This document shows, piece after piece, positions 8,072 to 16,169 of a DNA stretch of 36,221 nucleotides; the stretch's first letter is position 1; each line of letters opens with the position of its first letter. The notes under the pieces were generated by a model. It was not told the origin of the DNA, searched no databases, and was given only the letters and a program-made list of their open reading frames with translations. A program made the translations under genes and the position numbers. The stretch is taken from assembly GCA_035507915.1 (NCBI GenBank), contig DATJNS010000243.1, forward strand, positions 1 through 36,221, read 5' to 3'. Source of the stretch: JACQAI01 sp035507915 (GTDB lineage Bacteria > Pseudomonadota > Alphaproteobacteria > Elsterales > Elsteraceae).

Positions 8072-9055
8072 ATGGAATACACCACGCTCGGCCGCACCGG
8101 GCTCGAGGTCAGCGTCGCCGGGCTCGGCTGCGGCGGCTTCTCGCGGCTCGGGCTCGGCACCGGCAAGGACGCGGCCAACGCCGAGATGATCGTCCGGCGC
8201 GCGCTCGAGCTCGGCGTCACCCTGTTCGACACCGCGGCGGCCTACGGCACCGAGGCGGTGGTCGGCCGCGCGATCAAGGCGGCGCCGCGCGACCGCGTGG
8301 TGATCTGCACCAAGGCGCTGGTGCCGGCGGGCGACGATCCCGCCCGGCGCGTGGTCGAGAGCCTGGAGAGCTCGCTGCGCACCCTCGACGTCGACCATGT
8401 CGATGTGTTCCAGCTCCACGGCGTGCCGCCGGGCGAGTACCAGCGCGCGCTCGATCAGGTCGCGCCGGCGCTCCTCAAGGAGAAGGCGAAGGGCAAGCTG
8501 CGCTTTCTCGGCATCACGGAGACCGCGCCGGGCGACCCCGAGCACAAGATGCTCCAGCGCGCCGCGGTCGATGGCGTGTGGGACGTTGCGATGGTGTCGT
8601 TCCACATGATGCACCAGAACGCGCGCCGCGCCGTCTTCCCGCTGACCTTGCAGCACCGGGTCGGCACGCTCCTGATGTTCGCGGTGCGCAAGATCTTCGC
8701 GCAGCACCCGCTGCTCGTCGATACGATGCGCCAGCTGGCGGCTGCCGGCGAGGTGCCGGCCTGGCTCGCCGAGCGCCCGGCGCCGCTCGATTTCCTGATC
8801 CACGCGGGCGGCGCGGCGAGCCTGCAGGACGCCGCCTACCGGTTCGCGCGCCACGAGCCCGGCGTCGACGTCGTGCTGTTCGGCACCGGCGACCGCGACC
8901 ATCTCGAGACCAATCTGGCCTCGCTGCTCGCGCCGCCCTTGCCCGAAGCCGATCGCGCCAAGCTCGCCGAGCTGTTCGGCGGGCTGGTCGGGGTCGGCCT
9001 CGACCGCCCCGACCGCATCACCAAGCTGCGCGCCGAGCGCGCCGCCGGCGGCTGA
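8072..9055 (+). CDS. Aldo/keto reductase family oxidoreductase
   Basis: A 327-residue (alpha/beta)8-barrel protein. The catalytic tetrad of the aldo/keto reductase superfamily is present: Asp53 and Tyr58 in LFDTAAAYG, Lys81 in VICTKA and His116 in VFQLHGV. The N-terminus (EYTTLGRTGLEVSVAGLGCGG) is typical of the L-galactose-dehydrogenase-like / AKR5-AKR11-type branch. These enzymes use NAD(P)H to interconvert sugar or aldehyde carbonyls and alcohols in the cytoplasm. The C-terminal part (GVDVVLFGTGDRDHLETNL) corresponds to the cofactor phosphate-binding region. A GGCGGAG precedes the start at suitable spacing. The gene is divergent from the TRAP permease genes and convergent with an ABC binding protein. 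The substrate cannot be told from sequence. Confidence 0.88.
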   Translation: MEYTTLGRTGLEVSVAGLGCGGFSRLGLGTGKDAANAEMIVRRALELGVTLFDTAAAYGTEAVVGRAIKAAPRDRVVICTKALVPAGDDPARRVVESLESSLRTLDVDHVDVFQLHGVPPGEYQRALDQVAPALLKEKAKGKLRFLGITETAPGDPEHKMLQRAAVDGVWDVAMVSFHMMHQNARRAVFPLTLQHRVGTLLMFAVRKIFAQHPLLVDTMRQLAAAGEVPAWLAERPAPLDFLIHAGGAASLQDAAYRFARHEPGVDVVLFGTGDRDHLETNLASLLAPPLPEADRAKLAELFGGLVGVGLDRPDRITKLRAERAAGG

Positions 9056-9085
9056 GCGCCGCGCGGCGACCCGGCGCCGCTGCCG

Positions 9086-10408
9086 TCAGGCGTAGACCTT
9101 GGCGATCTCGCCGTGCGCCCACTTCACGGCGTCCTCGGCCGGCATGCCCTGCACCGCCTTGGCGTACATGTCGATGACGATGTACTTCGAGATCACCTCG
9201 GCGGCCTTGGCGCTCGCCGGCCCCGGATAGCCCGGGAACTTCGCGTTGTCGGCGGCGTCGCGGAACGGCAGCATGATGGGGTCCTGATCCCATACCTTGT
9301 GCTTCTTCCACGCCTTGGTGGCGCCGATCGAGAAGCCCTTCTGGGAGATCCACCACTGCTCGTAGGCCTTGCTCTGGCCGACCCAGGCGAGGAACTTCTT
9401 CGCCGCATCCTGATTCTTCGAATACTTCATCAGCATGTTGGTGAACGGCGCGTGGTAGCTGAACTGCCCCGCCGGGCCGCGCGGCAGCGGCGCATGCCGG
9501 ATGTCGTCCTTCATCGGCGTGCCCTTGTCGGTCTGGTAGCTGTCGGGCTTGCGCGACGCCTCGATATAGATCGACGCGCCGTTCAGGGTCGCCGCGATCG
9601 TGCCCGACAGGAAGGCACGGTTGTTGTTGGTGTCGTCCCAGGCGAGCGCGCCTTCGTCGTGCGCATCCTTCCAGAACCCGGTCATGAACTTCACCGACTC
9701 GACGGTCGCCTTGCTGTCGAGCGCCACCGTCTTGCCGTCGGCCTCGACCTCCTTGCCGCCCCACGACCATAGGTAGGGATAGGCGAAGGTCGGCGCGTCG
9801 CCGAACGTGTGGCCGAGGGTCTGGCCGATCGGATGGCCGTTGGCCTTCAGCTTCTTGCCGACCGTGCGATATTCCTCCCAGGTGGTCGGGAACGTCGTTG
9901 CGCCGACCTCGTCGAACCACGACTTGCGGTAGGCGATCAGGCCGCCGACGATCGTCCACGGCACGCCGAGCCACCGGCTGCCGCTGTTGGCCACCATCTT
10001 GAGCTCGTCGTAGTAGCCGTCCTGCGCCTTGCCCAAGGCCTCGGCGATCTCGCCGACGTCGACCACGCTGTCGGCGTAGAGCTGCGGCCAGTTGTTGAGC
10101 GCGCAGATGATGTCGGGACCGGTGGCCGACTGGATCGACGCGGTGGTGCGCGCCTGCAGATCGTTGCCGTTGATGGTCTCGATATTGAGCTTGATGCCGA
10201 GCTCCTTCTCGCACGCGGCGGTGAACTCGCCCTTCAGCACCTGATCGGACGCCGGCACGAAATCGACCCAGCGCAGCCAGTGCAGCGCGGTCTGCTGCGC
10301 GAACGCAGGCGCGCGCCCGCTCGCCAGGATGCCGGCCATGCCGCCGCCGGCCGCGACCGCCCCCGCACCCGTCAATTTCAAAAGCTTGCGCCGCGTGATC
10401 CGAGCCAT
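9086..10408 (-). CDS. ABC transporter extracellular solute-binding protein, family 1 (Tat-exported)
   Basis: A 440-residue periplasmic binding protein of the family-1 (maltose/sugar-type) class. The N-terminus ITRRKLLKLTGAGAVAAGG is a twin-arginine signal followed by a hydrophobic run, with cleavage likely after AFA near residue 37. The mature protein shows family-1 features, including WLRWVDFVPASDQVLKGEF at the start, DIICALNNWPQLYADSVVD, and a Trp-rich hinge region (FAYPYLWSWGGKEVE). The family binds sugars, glycerol derivatives or oligosaccharides and hands them to a two-permease ABC importer. No permease or ATPase gene is next to it, so it either shares a distant importer or is an orphan. 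GAGGGGGA lies 4 nt upstream of the ATG, which supports the start. Its neighbours on both sides are oriented differently. Confidence 0.9.
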   Translation of the reverse strand: MARITRRKLLKLTGAGAVAAGGGMAGILASGRAPAFAQQTALHWLRWVDFVPASDQVLKGEFTAACEKELGIKLNIETINGNDLQARTTASIQSATGPDIICALNNWPQLYADSVVDVGEIAEALGKAQDGYYDELKMVANSGSRWLGVPWTIVGGLIAYRKSWFDEVGATTFPTTWEEYRTVGKKLKANGHPIGQTLGHTFGDAPTFAYPYLWSWGGKEVEADGKTVALDSKATVESVKFMTGFWKDAHDEGALAWDDTNNNRAFLSGTIAATLNGASIYIEASRKPDSYQTDKGTPMKDDIRHAPLPRGPAGQFSYHAPFTNMLMKYSKNQDAAKKFLAWVGQSKAYEQWWISQKGFSIGATKAWKKHKVWDQDPIMLPFRDAADNAKFPGYPGPASAKAAEVISKYIVIDMYAKAVQGMPAEDAVKWAHGEIAKVYA

Positions 10409-10570
10409 GTTTCCCCCTCGTGTTTTCGCCGTGCGCGCGTGGCGCCCCGTGCGTTGTCACGCCAGAGCAGACCCCCAAAGCCCGCTCCGATGCAAGCCTC
10501 TCCGCGGCCCCGTCCAGGCGCCGGTCCGCGGCGCTCGCGCAACGCCGCGGAATTCTCTACCATCGCCACC

Positions 10571-12946
10571 ATGGCGCACGCGGACACGGTCAGGGAAATC
10601 GCCGGCTATTGCGCGCTGTGCCGGTCGCGCTGCGGTTGCATCGGGCGCGTCGCGCGCGGCGCCGACGGCATCGATCGGCTGCTCGAGATCGTGCCCGATC
10701 CCGGCCACCCGACCGGCAGCGCGCTGTGCGCCAAGGGCCGCGCGTCGCCGGCGCTGATCGACCACCCCGAGCGCATCCTCACCCCGCTCAAGCGCACGCG
10801 ACCCAAGACCGACCCCGACCCCGGCTGGCAACCGATCTCGTGGGACCAGGCGCTCGACGCGACCGCGGCGGCGCTGAAGCGGATCGCCGGCGAGGCCGGA
10901 CCCGAGGCGGTCGCCTTCGCGGTGACGACGCCGAGCGCGACCGCGATCTCCGACGCCGGGCCGTGGATCGACCGGCTGATCCACGCCTTCGGCAGCCCCA
11001 ACAACTGCTACGCCACCGAGATCTGCAACTGGCACAAGGACCACGCGCACCGCTTCACCACCGGCGCGCCGATCGGTTTGCCGGATCTCGCCAACAGCGG
11101 CTGCATCGTGTTCTGGGGCCACAATCCGTCGACCGGCTGGCTGGCCCGGGCGGTCGAGGCGGCGGCGGCGCGCGAGCGCGGCGCCAAGCTGATCGTCGTC
11201 GATCCGCGTCGGGTCGGGCTCGCGGTCAAGGCCGATTTGCATCTGCGCGTGCGCCCCGGCAGCGACGGCGCGCTGGCGCTCGGCATCGCGTCCGTCATGC
11301 TGGCGCGCGGCTGGTACGACCGCGCGTTCGCACGCGACTGGACCAACGGGCCGCTGCTGGTGCGCGACGATACCGGCCGTTTCGTCACCGCCGGCGAGCT
11401 CGGCCTGCCCGGCCATCCGGCGCATCTCGTCGCGTGGGACGAACGGCGCGCGCAGCCGATCGCGTACGACGCCGTGCGTGGCGCTTACCTCGATGAGCAT
11501 GCCGCACCCGCGCTCGACGGGGCCGACACCGTCGCCGGCGTCCCATGCCGCACGGCATTCGCCCGCTACGCCGCGCTGGTCGCCGAATGGCCGCCCGAGC
11601 GGGTCGAGCAGGCAACCGGCATACCGGCCGCCGACGTGGTCGAGGCGGCGCGCCTCCTGTGGCAGCACCGGCCGGTCAGCTATCACGCCTGGTCCGGCGT
11701 CGGCCAGCACACCAACGCGACCCAGACCGATCGCGCGATCGCGCTCGTCATGGCGCTGACCGGCAGCTTCGATGCGCCGGGCGGCAATCTCCAACCGGCG
11801 CTGGTGCCGACCAACGACGTCGAAGGCGCCGAGCTGATGCCGCCGCATCTGGCCGCGAAGGCGCTCGGGCTCGCCGCACGGCCGCTCGGACCGCCGGCCT
11901 CGGGCTGGATCACGTCCGACGATCTTTGGCGCGCGGTGATCGAGCGACGACCCTACGCGGTGCGCGGCCTGGTCGCGTTCGGCGCCAACCTGGCGGTCTC
12001 GCACGCCGACGCCGATCGCGCCAAGGCAGCGCTGCAGGCGCTCGAGTTCCACGTCCAGGCCGACCTCTTCATGACGCCGACGGCGGCGTTCGCCGACATC
12101 GTGCTGCCGGTCGCCAGCGCGTGGGAGCGCGAAGGCCTGCGCGTCGGGTTCGACGTGTCGCAGGCCGGCCAGGAGTGGGTGCAGCTCAGGCCCGCCATGG
12201 TGGCGCCGCGCGGCGAGGCGCGCAGCGACGTCGACATCGTGTTCGCGCTCGCGCGCCGGCTCGGCCTCGGCAACCATTTCTGGGACGGCGACGTCGACGC
12301 CGGCTATCGCCACCTGTTGGCACCGAGCGGCGTCACGCTCGAGACCCTGCGCGCGACGCCGCGCGGCGTGCGCGTGAAGCTCCAAGGGCGCGCGCGCAAG
12401 TACGCGAGCGACGGCTTCGCCACGCCGACGCGCAAGCTCGAGATCTACAGCCAGCGCCTGCTGGAGCACGGCCAGGCGCCGTTGCCCGCCTTCGTCGAGC
12501 CGGCGATCGGACCGGTCAGCCGGCCGGATCTCGCGGCGCGCTTCCCGCTCGTGCTCACGTCGGCGAAGACGCCGCAGTTCTGCCACAGCCAGCACCGCAA
12601 CGTCGCGGCGCTGCGCCGCCTCGTGCGCGATCCGATCGTCGAGCTGAACCCGCGTGCCGCGGCGGCGCGGCGCATCGCCGAGGGCGATTGGGTCGAGCTC
12701 GCGACGCCGCACGGCACGGTGCGCGCCCGCGCACGGCTGCAGGCGAGCCTCGACGAGCGCGTCGTCGCCGCGCAGTACGGTTGGTGGCAGGGCTGCGCCG
12801 AGCTCGGGCTGCCGGGCTACGATCCGTTCGCGCCGGACGGCGCCAACTACAACCGCGCGATCGGCCACGACCACATCGATCCGATCAGCGGCTCGGTGCC
12901 GCATCGCTCGTACCTGTGCGAGATCCGCCGGTTGGCCGAGGCTTGA
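10571..12946 (+). CDS. Molybdopterin (bis-MGD) oxidoreductase, DMSO-reductase superfamily
   Basis: A 791-residue catalytic subunit. The N-terminal 4Fe-4S site is Cys14-x2-Cys17-x3-Cys21 with Cys53 in ALCAKG, and Lys55 is in the electron-transfer position. The molybdopterin-binding domains follow: ATEICNWHKDHAH around residue 150 (Cys152 is a candidate Mo ligand by position), IVFWGHNPSTGW, a VTLTGSFDAPGGN-like region, and the C-terminal dinucleotide-binding beta barrel ending with GANYNRAIGHDHIDPISG. No Tat signal is present, so it is predicted to be cytoplasmic. There are no FeS or membrane subunits adjacent, so the electron partner is unknown. The ATG at 10571 gives a start typical of this branch; an in-frame ATG at 10490 would add a low-complexity Pro/Arg stretch and is less likely. 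A GC stem (12952-12970) follows the stop. Confidence 0.9.
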   Translation: MAHADTVREIAGYCALCRSRCGCIGRVARGADGIDRLLEIVPDPGHPTGSALCAKGRASPALIDHPERILTPLKRTRPKTDPDPGWQPISWDQALDATAAALKRIAGEAGPEAVAFAVTTPSATAISDAGPWIDRLIHAFGSPNNCYATEICNWHKDHAHRFTTGAPIGLPDLANSGCIVFWGHNPSTGWLARAVEAAAARERGAKLIVVDPRRVGLAVKADLHLRVRPGSDGALALGIASVMLARGWYDRAFARDWTNGPLLVRDDTGRFVTAGELGLPGHPAHLVAWDERRAQPIAYDAVRGAYLDEHAAPALDGADTVAGVPCRTAFARYAALVAEWPPERVEQATGIPAADVVEAARLLWQHRPVSYHAWSGVGQHTNATQTDRAIALVMALTGSFDAPGGNLQPALVPTNDVEGAELMPPHLAAKALGLAARPLGPPASGWITSDDLWRAVIERRPYAVRGLVAFGANLAVSHADADRAKAALQALEFHVQADLFMTPTAAFADIVLPVASAWEREGLRVGFDVSQAGQEWVQLRPAMVAPRGEARSDVDIVFALARRLGLGNHFWDGDVDAGYRHLLAPSGVTLETLRATPRGVRVKLQGRARKYASDGFATPTRKLEIYSQRLLEHGQAPLPAFVEPAIGPVSRPDLAARFPLVLTSAKTPQFCHSQHRNVAALRRLVRDPIVELNPRAAAARRIAEGDWVELATPHGTVRARARLQASLDERVVAAQYGWWQGCAELGLPGYDPFAPDGANYNRAIGHDHIDPISGSVPHRSYLCEIRRLAEA

Positions 12947-13063
12947 CGGCTCGGCGCGCGGCGCGCGCCGTTCCACCGATTCTTCACTTGACGCCGATGC
13001 CCCGGAATGGGCACGCATAGGCCCCTTCCGGATCATCGCGGCTTCGCGAACAAGGATGACCCC

Positions 13064-13561
13064 ATGTCGATGAGCGTTGACACCACCGACGACACGCACG
13101 AGACGACGCCGGAAGCGCCGGTCGCCGAACCCAACCCGATCCGCAGCGCGTTCCTCGCGCGCGCATCGGCTGCCTCGAGCGCCGCCGGCGGTCTCTCCGA
13201 CGCCGCCGCGAGCGGCGTCGCGCTGCGCGGCGCCTACCTCGCGCGCCTCGACGACAACGCGACCGAAGCGGTCGGCGCCGCGCCCGCGGGCGTCGACAGC
13301 ATGCTGCGGAGCGCCTACGCGGCGCGGCTCGCTGCCGGAACGCGCGGTGCCGCGGCGCCGCGCCTGCCGCGCGCCAAGGCGGCGCGCCGCGCCAAGAAAG
13401 TGCGCGCCAAGACCAAGAAGGCCGCCAAGCCGAAAGCCAAGCACAGCGCCAAGCTGAAGGCGAAGCGCAGCGCCAAGCCGAAGGTCAAGCGCAGCGCCAA
13501 GCCCGCGCGCGCCGCCGCGAAGCGCGCGCGCGCGAAGCGGCCGGCACGGCGGCGCCGCTAG
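13064..13561 (+). CDS. Histone-H1-like Lys/Ala-rich protein with N-terminal LRxAYLARL repeats
   Basis: A 165-residue protein in two parts. Residues about 25-105 contain three copies of an [I/L]RxA[F/Y]xAR motif (IRSAFLARA, LRGAYLARL, LRSAYAARL) spaced 28 and 27 residues apart within Ala/Ser-rich linkers. Residues about 105-165 are a basic tail of AKxK repeats (KAAKPKAKHSAKLKAKRSAK and similar) ending in RRRR. This resembles eukaryotic H1 tails and bacterial DNA-binding tails such as those of AlgP, HctB-like and PhaF-type proteins. Such tails bind and condense DNA nonspecifically. The repeat head is not a family I recognise. AAGGA at 13052-13056 with 7-nt spacing fixes the start. It is followed 9 nt later by another small gene on the same strand, suggesting an operon. 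Confidence 0.8.
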   Translation: MSMSVDTTDDTHETTPEAPVAEPNPIRSAFLARASAASSAAGGLSDAAASGVALRGAYLARLDDNATEAVGAAPAGVDSMLRSAYAARLAAGTRGAAAPRLPRAKAARRAKKVRAKTKKAAKPKAKHSAKLKAKRSAKPKVKRSAKPARAAAKRARAKRPARRRR

Positions 13562-13570
13562 GCGACGATC

Positions 13571-13846
13571 GTGAACGACTACGAGGAGACGCGCGCCACC
13601 GCGCGTCTGTTCAATCTCGACGTCGAGGTGCTGCGCCGCCGGCCCTGGCGCGGCGACGCCGAGATGATCGCCGTCTCCGTGCGCCCGGTGCCCGCGCTCG
13701 AGGCATTCGAACGGCTGCTCGAGGCGACCAACCCGTTCGTGTTCTGGGCGCGCTGGCTGGAAGCCTTCAACCCGCTGGCGTTCTGGTCACCCTGGCTCGC
13801 GGCGCCGGCGCGCCCGCCGCTCGCCGACGACCGCGAGACCTGCTAG
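13571..13846 (+). CDS. Small protein with duplicated NPxxFWxxWL motif, unknown function
   Basis: A 91-residue protein starting at GTG 13571, 9 nt after the histone-like gene on the same strand. Residues about 1-45 are charged and alpha/beta-like. Residues 53-78 contain a direct duplication: LEATNPFVFWARW followed immediately by LEAFNPLAFWSPWL. The Trp/Phe-rich segment is amphipathic rather than a full membrane span and could insert into a membrane or lipid-granule surface or form a protein contact. I do not recognise a family. Coding potential is supported by the tight spacing with the upstream gene, convergence with senA 10 nt later, and codon use like its neighbours. No functional claim is made beyond possible co-expression with the DNA-binding-type protein. 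Confidence 0.65.
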   Translation: MNDYEETRATARLFNLDVEVLRRRPWRGDAEMIAVSVRPVPALEAFERLLEATNPFVFWARWLEAFNPLAFWSPWLAAPARPPLADDRETC

Positions 13847-13856
13847 CCGACGCGTC

Positions 13857-15191
13857 TCAAAGCGCGCAGGTGCGGAAGCCGGCGAACACGTCGCGCCGAT
13901 CCGGCGTGAAGAAATTGCGGTAGACCGGCGTGACCAGACGCGCCCGTGTCGCCCAGCAGCCGCCGCGCAGCACCTTGCGCGTGCCGAACCACGGCACGGA
14001 ATAGTCGGCGTAGGGATCGGCCGAGAACCCCGGATAGGGCACGAAGTCGCTCGCCGTCCATTCCCAGACGTTGCCGAGCATCTGGCGGCAGCCGAAGGCG
14101 CTGTCGCCGGCCGGCAGCGCGGCGACGTCGACGCAGCCGCCCGCCGCGCCGTCGAGCTGGGCGCGCATCGCGTCGGGCGGCGCATCGCCCCACGGAAACC
14201 GGCGCTTGGCCGGCGCCAGGGTGCGGCCGCCTGGCGCCGGCACGCCGACCGAAGCGACCTCCCACTCGAGCTCGCTCGGCAGCCGCCGCCCCGCCCACCG
14301 GCAGAACGCCTGGGCCTCGTGCCACGCGACGTGGATAACCGGCTGGTGCGGCGCGAGATCGACGACGCGATCGTAACGCCGCACGCGCCAGGCGCCGCGA
14401 TCGCCGACCCAGTAGACCGGATGGCGCGCCGCCACGCGGGTGCGCCAGGCCCAACCTTCTCGTGACCACAGATCGGCGCGCGCGTAGCCGTCGTCGTCGA
14501 CGAAGGCGGCGAACTCCTGGTTGGTCACCGGCGCGCGCGCGATGCGGAACGGCGCGACGTCGTGCGCGTGTCCCCACTTCTCGTTGTCGAACAAGAACGG
14601 CGCATCGGGCGTCGCGCCCAGCACGAAGCGTCCGCCGGGGACCGCGACGTCGCCCGGCCACGACCCGGCGGCCACAGCCGGCTCGGCCCAGCGCCCGAAG
14701 CGCGGCGCGGGATAGCCGAGGGTCTGGCGCGAATAGGCGAAGGCCTCGTTGTGCATGTCCTCGTGGAACGTCACGAGCTGATAGAAATAGCTGTCCTCGG
14801 CGCTGGCGAGCGGCGCGTCGAGCCGCGCCAGCACGGCGTCGCGCACCGCGTTCAGGTAGCCGAGCGTGCCGTCCAGCGACGGCAGATCGAGATCCCAGCG
14901 GTCGTCGTGCGCGACCTTCATCGAGTCGTAGAGCGCGTCTGCCTGGGGCAGCAGCGGCGCGCGATCGTCGAGCCAGCGGCGCACGAAGTGATCCTGGAAC
15001 CACGCGACGTGGCCGATCTCCCAGAGCAGCGGATTGACGCTGTCGAGCCTGGGCCCCATAAGCTGATCGGCGTCGAGGCCCTCGACGAAGGCCAGCGTCT
15101 GGGTGCGCGCGTCGCGCACGATGTCGACGAGCCGGTCAGTCGCAACGCGCTCCGTGGCCGGAGCTTCGAGTTTCGCCGCATCCATGCGCAT
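13857..15191 (-). CDS. senA: SenA: selenoneine synthase (EgtB-like nonheme iron C-Se bond-forming enzyme)
   Basis: A 444-residue protein with an N-terminal DinB-like four-helix domain and a C-terminal formylglycine-generating-enzyme-type (SUMF1) domain, the architecture of EgtB. The iron ligands are His61 (WEIGHVAWF) and HEDMHNE (His143, His147). The C-terminal domain holds the family motifs LGNVWEWTASDF and VLRGGCWATRARLVTPVYRNFFTP. Alone it could be an ergothioneine sulfoxide synthase. The divergent SenB-type glycosyltransferase and nearby SelD instead fit the selenoneine pathway, where SenA joins a selenosugar to trimethylhistidine (hercynine). No egtD was seen. Start choice: ATG 15191 (MRMDAAK); ATG 15185 is equally possible, and a GTG at 15239 would overlap senB further. 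Its 5' end overlaps the senB start. Confidence 0.85.
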   Translation of the reverse strand: MRMDAAKLEAPATERVATDRLVDIVRDARTQTLAFVEGLDADQLMGPRLDSVNPLLWEIGHVAWFQDHFVRRWLDDRAPLLPQADALYDSMKVAHDDRWDLDLPSLDGTLGYLNAVRDAVLARLDAPLASAEDSYFYQLVTFHEDMHNEAFAYSRQTLGYPAPRFGRWAEPAVAAGSWPGDVAVPGGRFVLGATPDAPFLFDNEKWGHAHDVAPFRIARAPVTNQEFAAFVDDDGYARADLWSREGWAWRTRVAARHPVYWVGDRGAWRVRRYDRVVDLAPHQPVIHVAWHEAQAFCRWAGRRLPSELEWEVASVGVPAPGGRTLAPAKRRFPWGDAPPDAMRAQLDGAAGGCVDVAALPAGDSAFGCRQMLGNVWEWTASDFVPYPGFSADPYADYSVPWFGTRKVLRGGCWATRARLVTPVYRNFFTPDRRDVFAGFRTCAL

Positions 15192-16152
15192 CACGCTAAT
15201 CACGCCGGCAAACCGCCAGTCAAGGGCCGGCAACCGCACGACCGCGGCGCGCTGGGCGCGGCTCCTGCGCGCGCTCGGTCACCGCGTGCGCGTCGCCACC
15301 GCCTACCAGGACGAGCCGGCGGATCTCATGATCGCGCTGCATGCCTGGCGCAGCGCCGCGGCGATCGAGCGGTTCCACGCGCGCCATCCGACGCGACCGC
15401 TGATCGTCGGGCTGGGCGGCACCGACGTCTATCAGTTCCTCCAGACCGAGCCCGCGACGACGCTGCGCTCGCTCGAGCTCGCCGACGCTCTGGTCGGGCT
15501 GCACGACCTCGTGGGCGACGCGCTGCCGCCGCGCTGCCGCGGCAAGCTGCACGTCATCCACCAGTCGGCGCCCGCCGTGACGCGCGCGGCACCGGCGCGC
15601 GGTTCTTTCGATGTCTGCGTGATCGGCCATCTGCGCGCCGAGAAGGATCCGCTGCGCACGGCGCTGGCGGCGCGCGCGCTGCCGCCGTCGTCGCGCATCC
15701 GCGTCGTCCATCTGGGCCGCGCCGTCGAGCCGAGCTGGGCGGATGCCGCGCGCGCCGAGATGGCGGACAACCCGCGCTACCGCTGGCTCGGCGAGGTCCC
15801 GGGATGGCAGGTGCGACGCTGGTTGGCGCGCGTCCGCTTGATGGTGTTGAGCTCGGTCACCGAAGGCGGCGCCAACGTGATCTCGGAGGCGCTCGTCGCC
15901 GGCGTGCCGGTGCTCGCGTCGGCGATCCCGGGCTCGATCGGCCTGCTCGGTCCCGACTATCCGGGCTACTTCCCGGTGGGCGACACCGCGGCGCTGACCG
16001 ACCTGCTGGTCCAGGTCGAGACCGATGCGGATTTCTTGGATCGGCTGGCGCGGGCGGGCGCCGCGCGGGCGCCGTTGTTCAGCGAAGCGCGCGAGCGCGC
16101 GGCCTGGGGCGCGCTGCTCGCGCAGGTCGCGCCGTCGCCGGCGATCGCCTGA
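15184..16152 (+). CDS. senB: SenB: selenosugar synthase (TIGR04348-type glycosyltransferase)
   Basis: A 322-residue GT-B-fold glycosyltransferase. The N-terminus MRITLITPANRQSRAGNRTT followed by ARWARLLRALGHRVRVAT is characteristic of the family found beside EgtB-like proteins and SelD. The donor-binding C-terminal half contains LMVLSSVTEGGANVISEALVAGVPVLAS, the EGGxNVxxEAL signature of GT4-like enzymes. In characterised selenoneine clusters SenB uses a UDP-sugar and selenophosphate to make a seleno-sugar, the selenium donor for SenA. The ATG at 15184 gives the canonical family start; an open frame extends upstream but is senA antisense. No strong Shine-Dalgarno is visible. The nearest GGAG (15160-15163) is 20 nt away, inside senA. 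It converges with a small ORF 17 nt downstream. Confidence 0.85.
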   Translation: MRITLITPANRQSRAGNRTTAARWARLLRALGHRVRVATAYQDEPADLMIALHAWRSAAAIERFHARHPTRPLIVGLGGTDVYQFLQTEPATTLRSLELADALVGLHDLVGDALPPRCRGKLHVIHQSAPAVTRAAPARGSFDVCVIGHLRAEKDPLRTALAARALPPSSRIRVVHLGRAVEPSWADAARAEMADNPRYRWLGEVPGWQVRRWLARVRLMVLSSVTEGGANVISEALVAGVPVLASAIPGSIGLLGPDYPGYFPVGDTAALTDLLVQVETDADFLDRLARAGAARAPLFSEARERAAWGALLAQVAPSPAIA

Positions 16153-16169
16153 ACCATCGGCGCAGCACC

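Noticed and set aside
10457..13444. Very long minus-strand open frame (995 codons) opposite the molybdopterin oxidoreductase
   Set aside because: It is a GC-driven antisense shadow: the plus-strand frame carries all the FeS and molybdopterin motifs, and this frame's translation is Arg/Ala-rich with no domain.
13857..15191. Calling the EgtB-like protein an ergothioneine sulfoxide synthase
   Set aside because: No egtD or other egt genes are seen, and a SenB-type glycosyltransferase and SelD flank it, so SenA is the better call. The fold alone cannot exclude EgtB.
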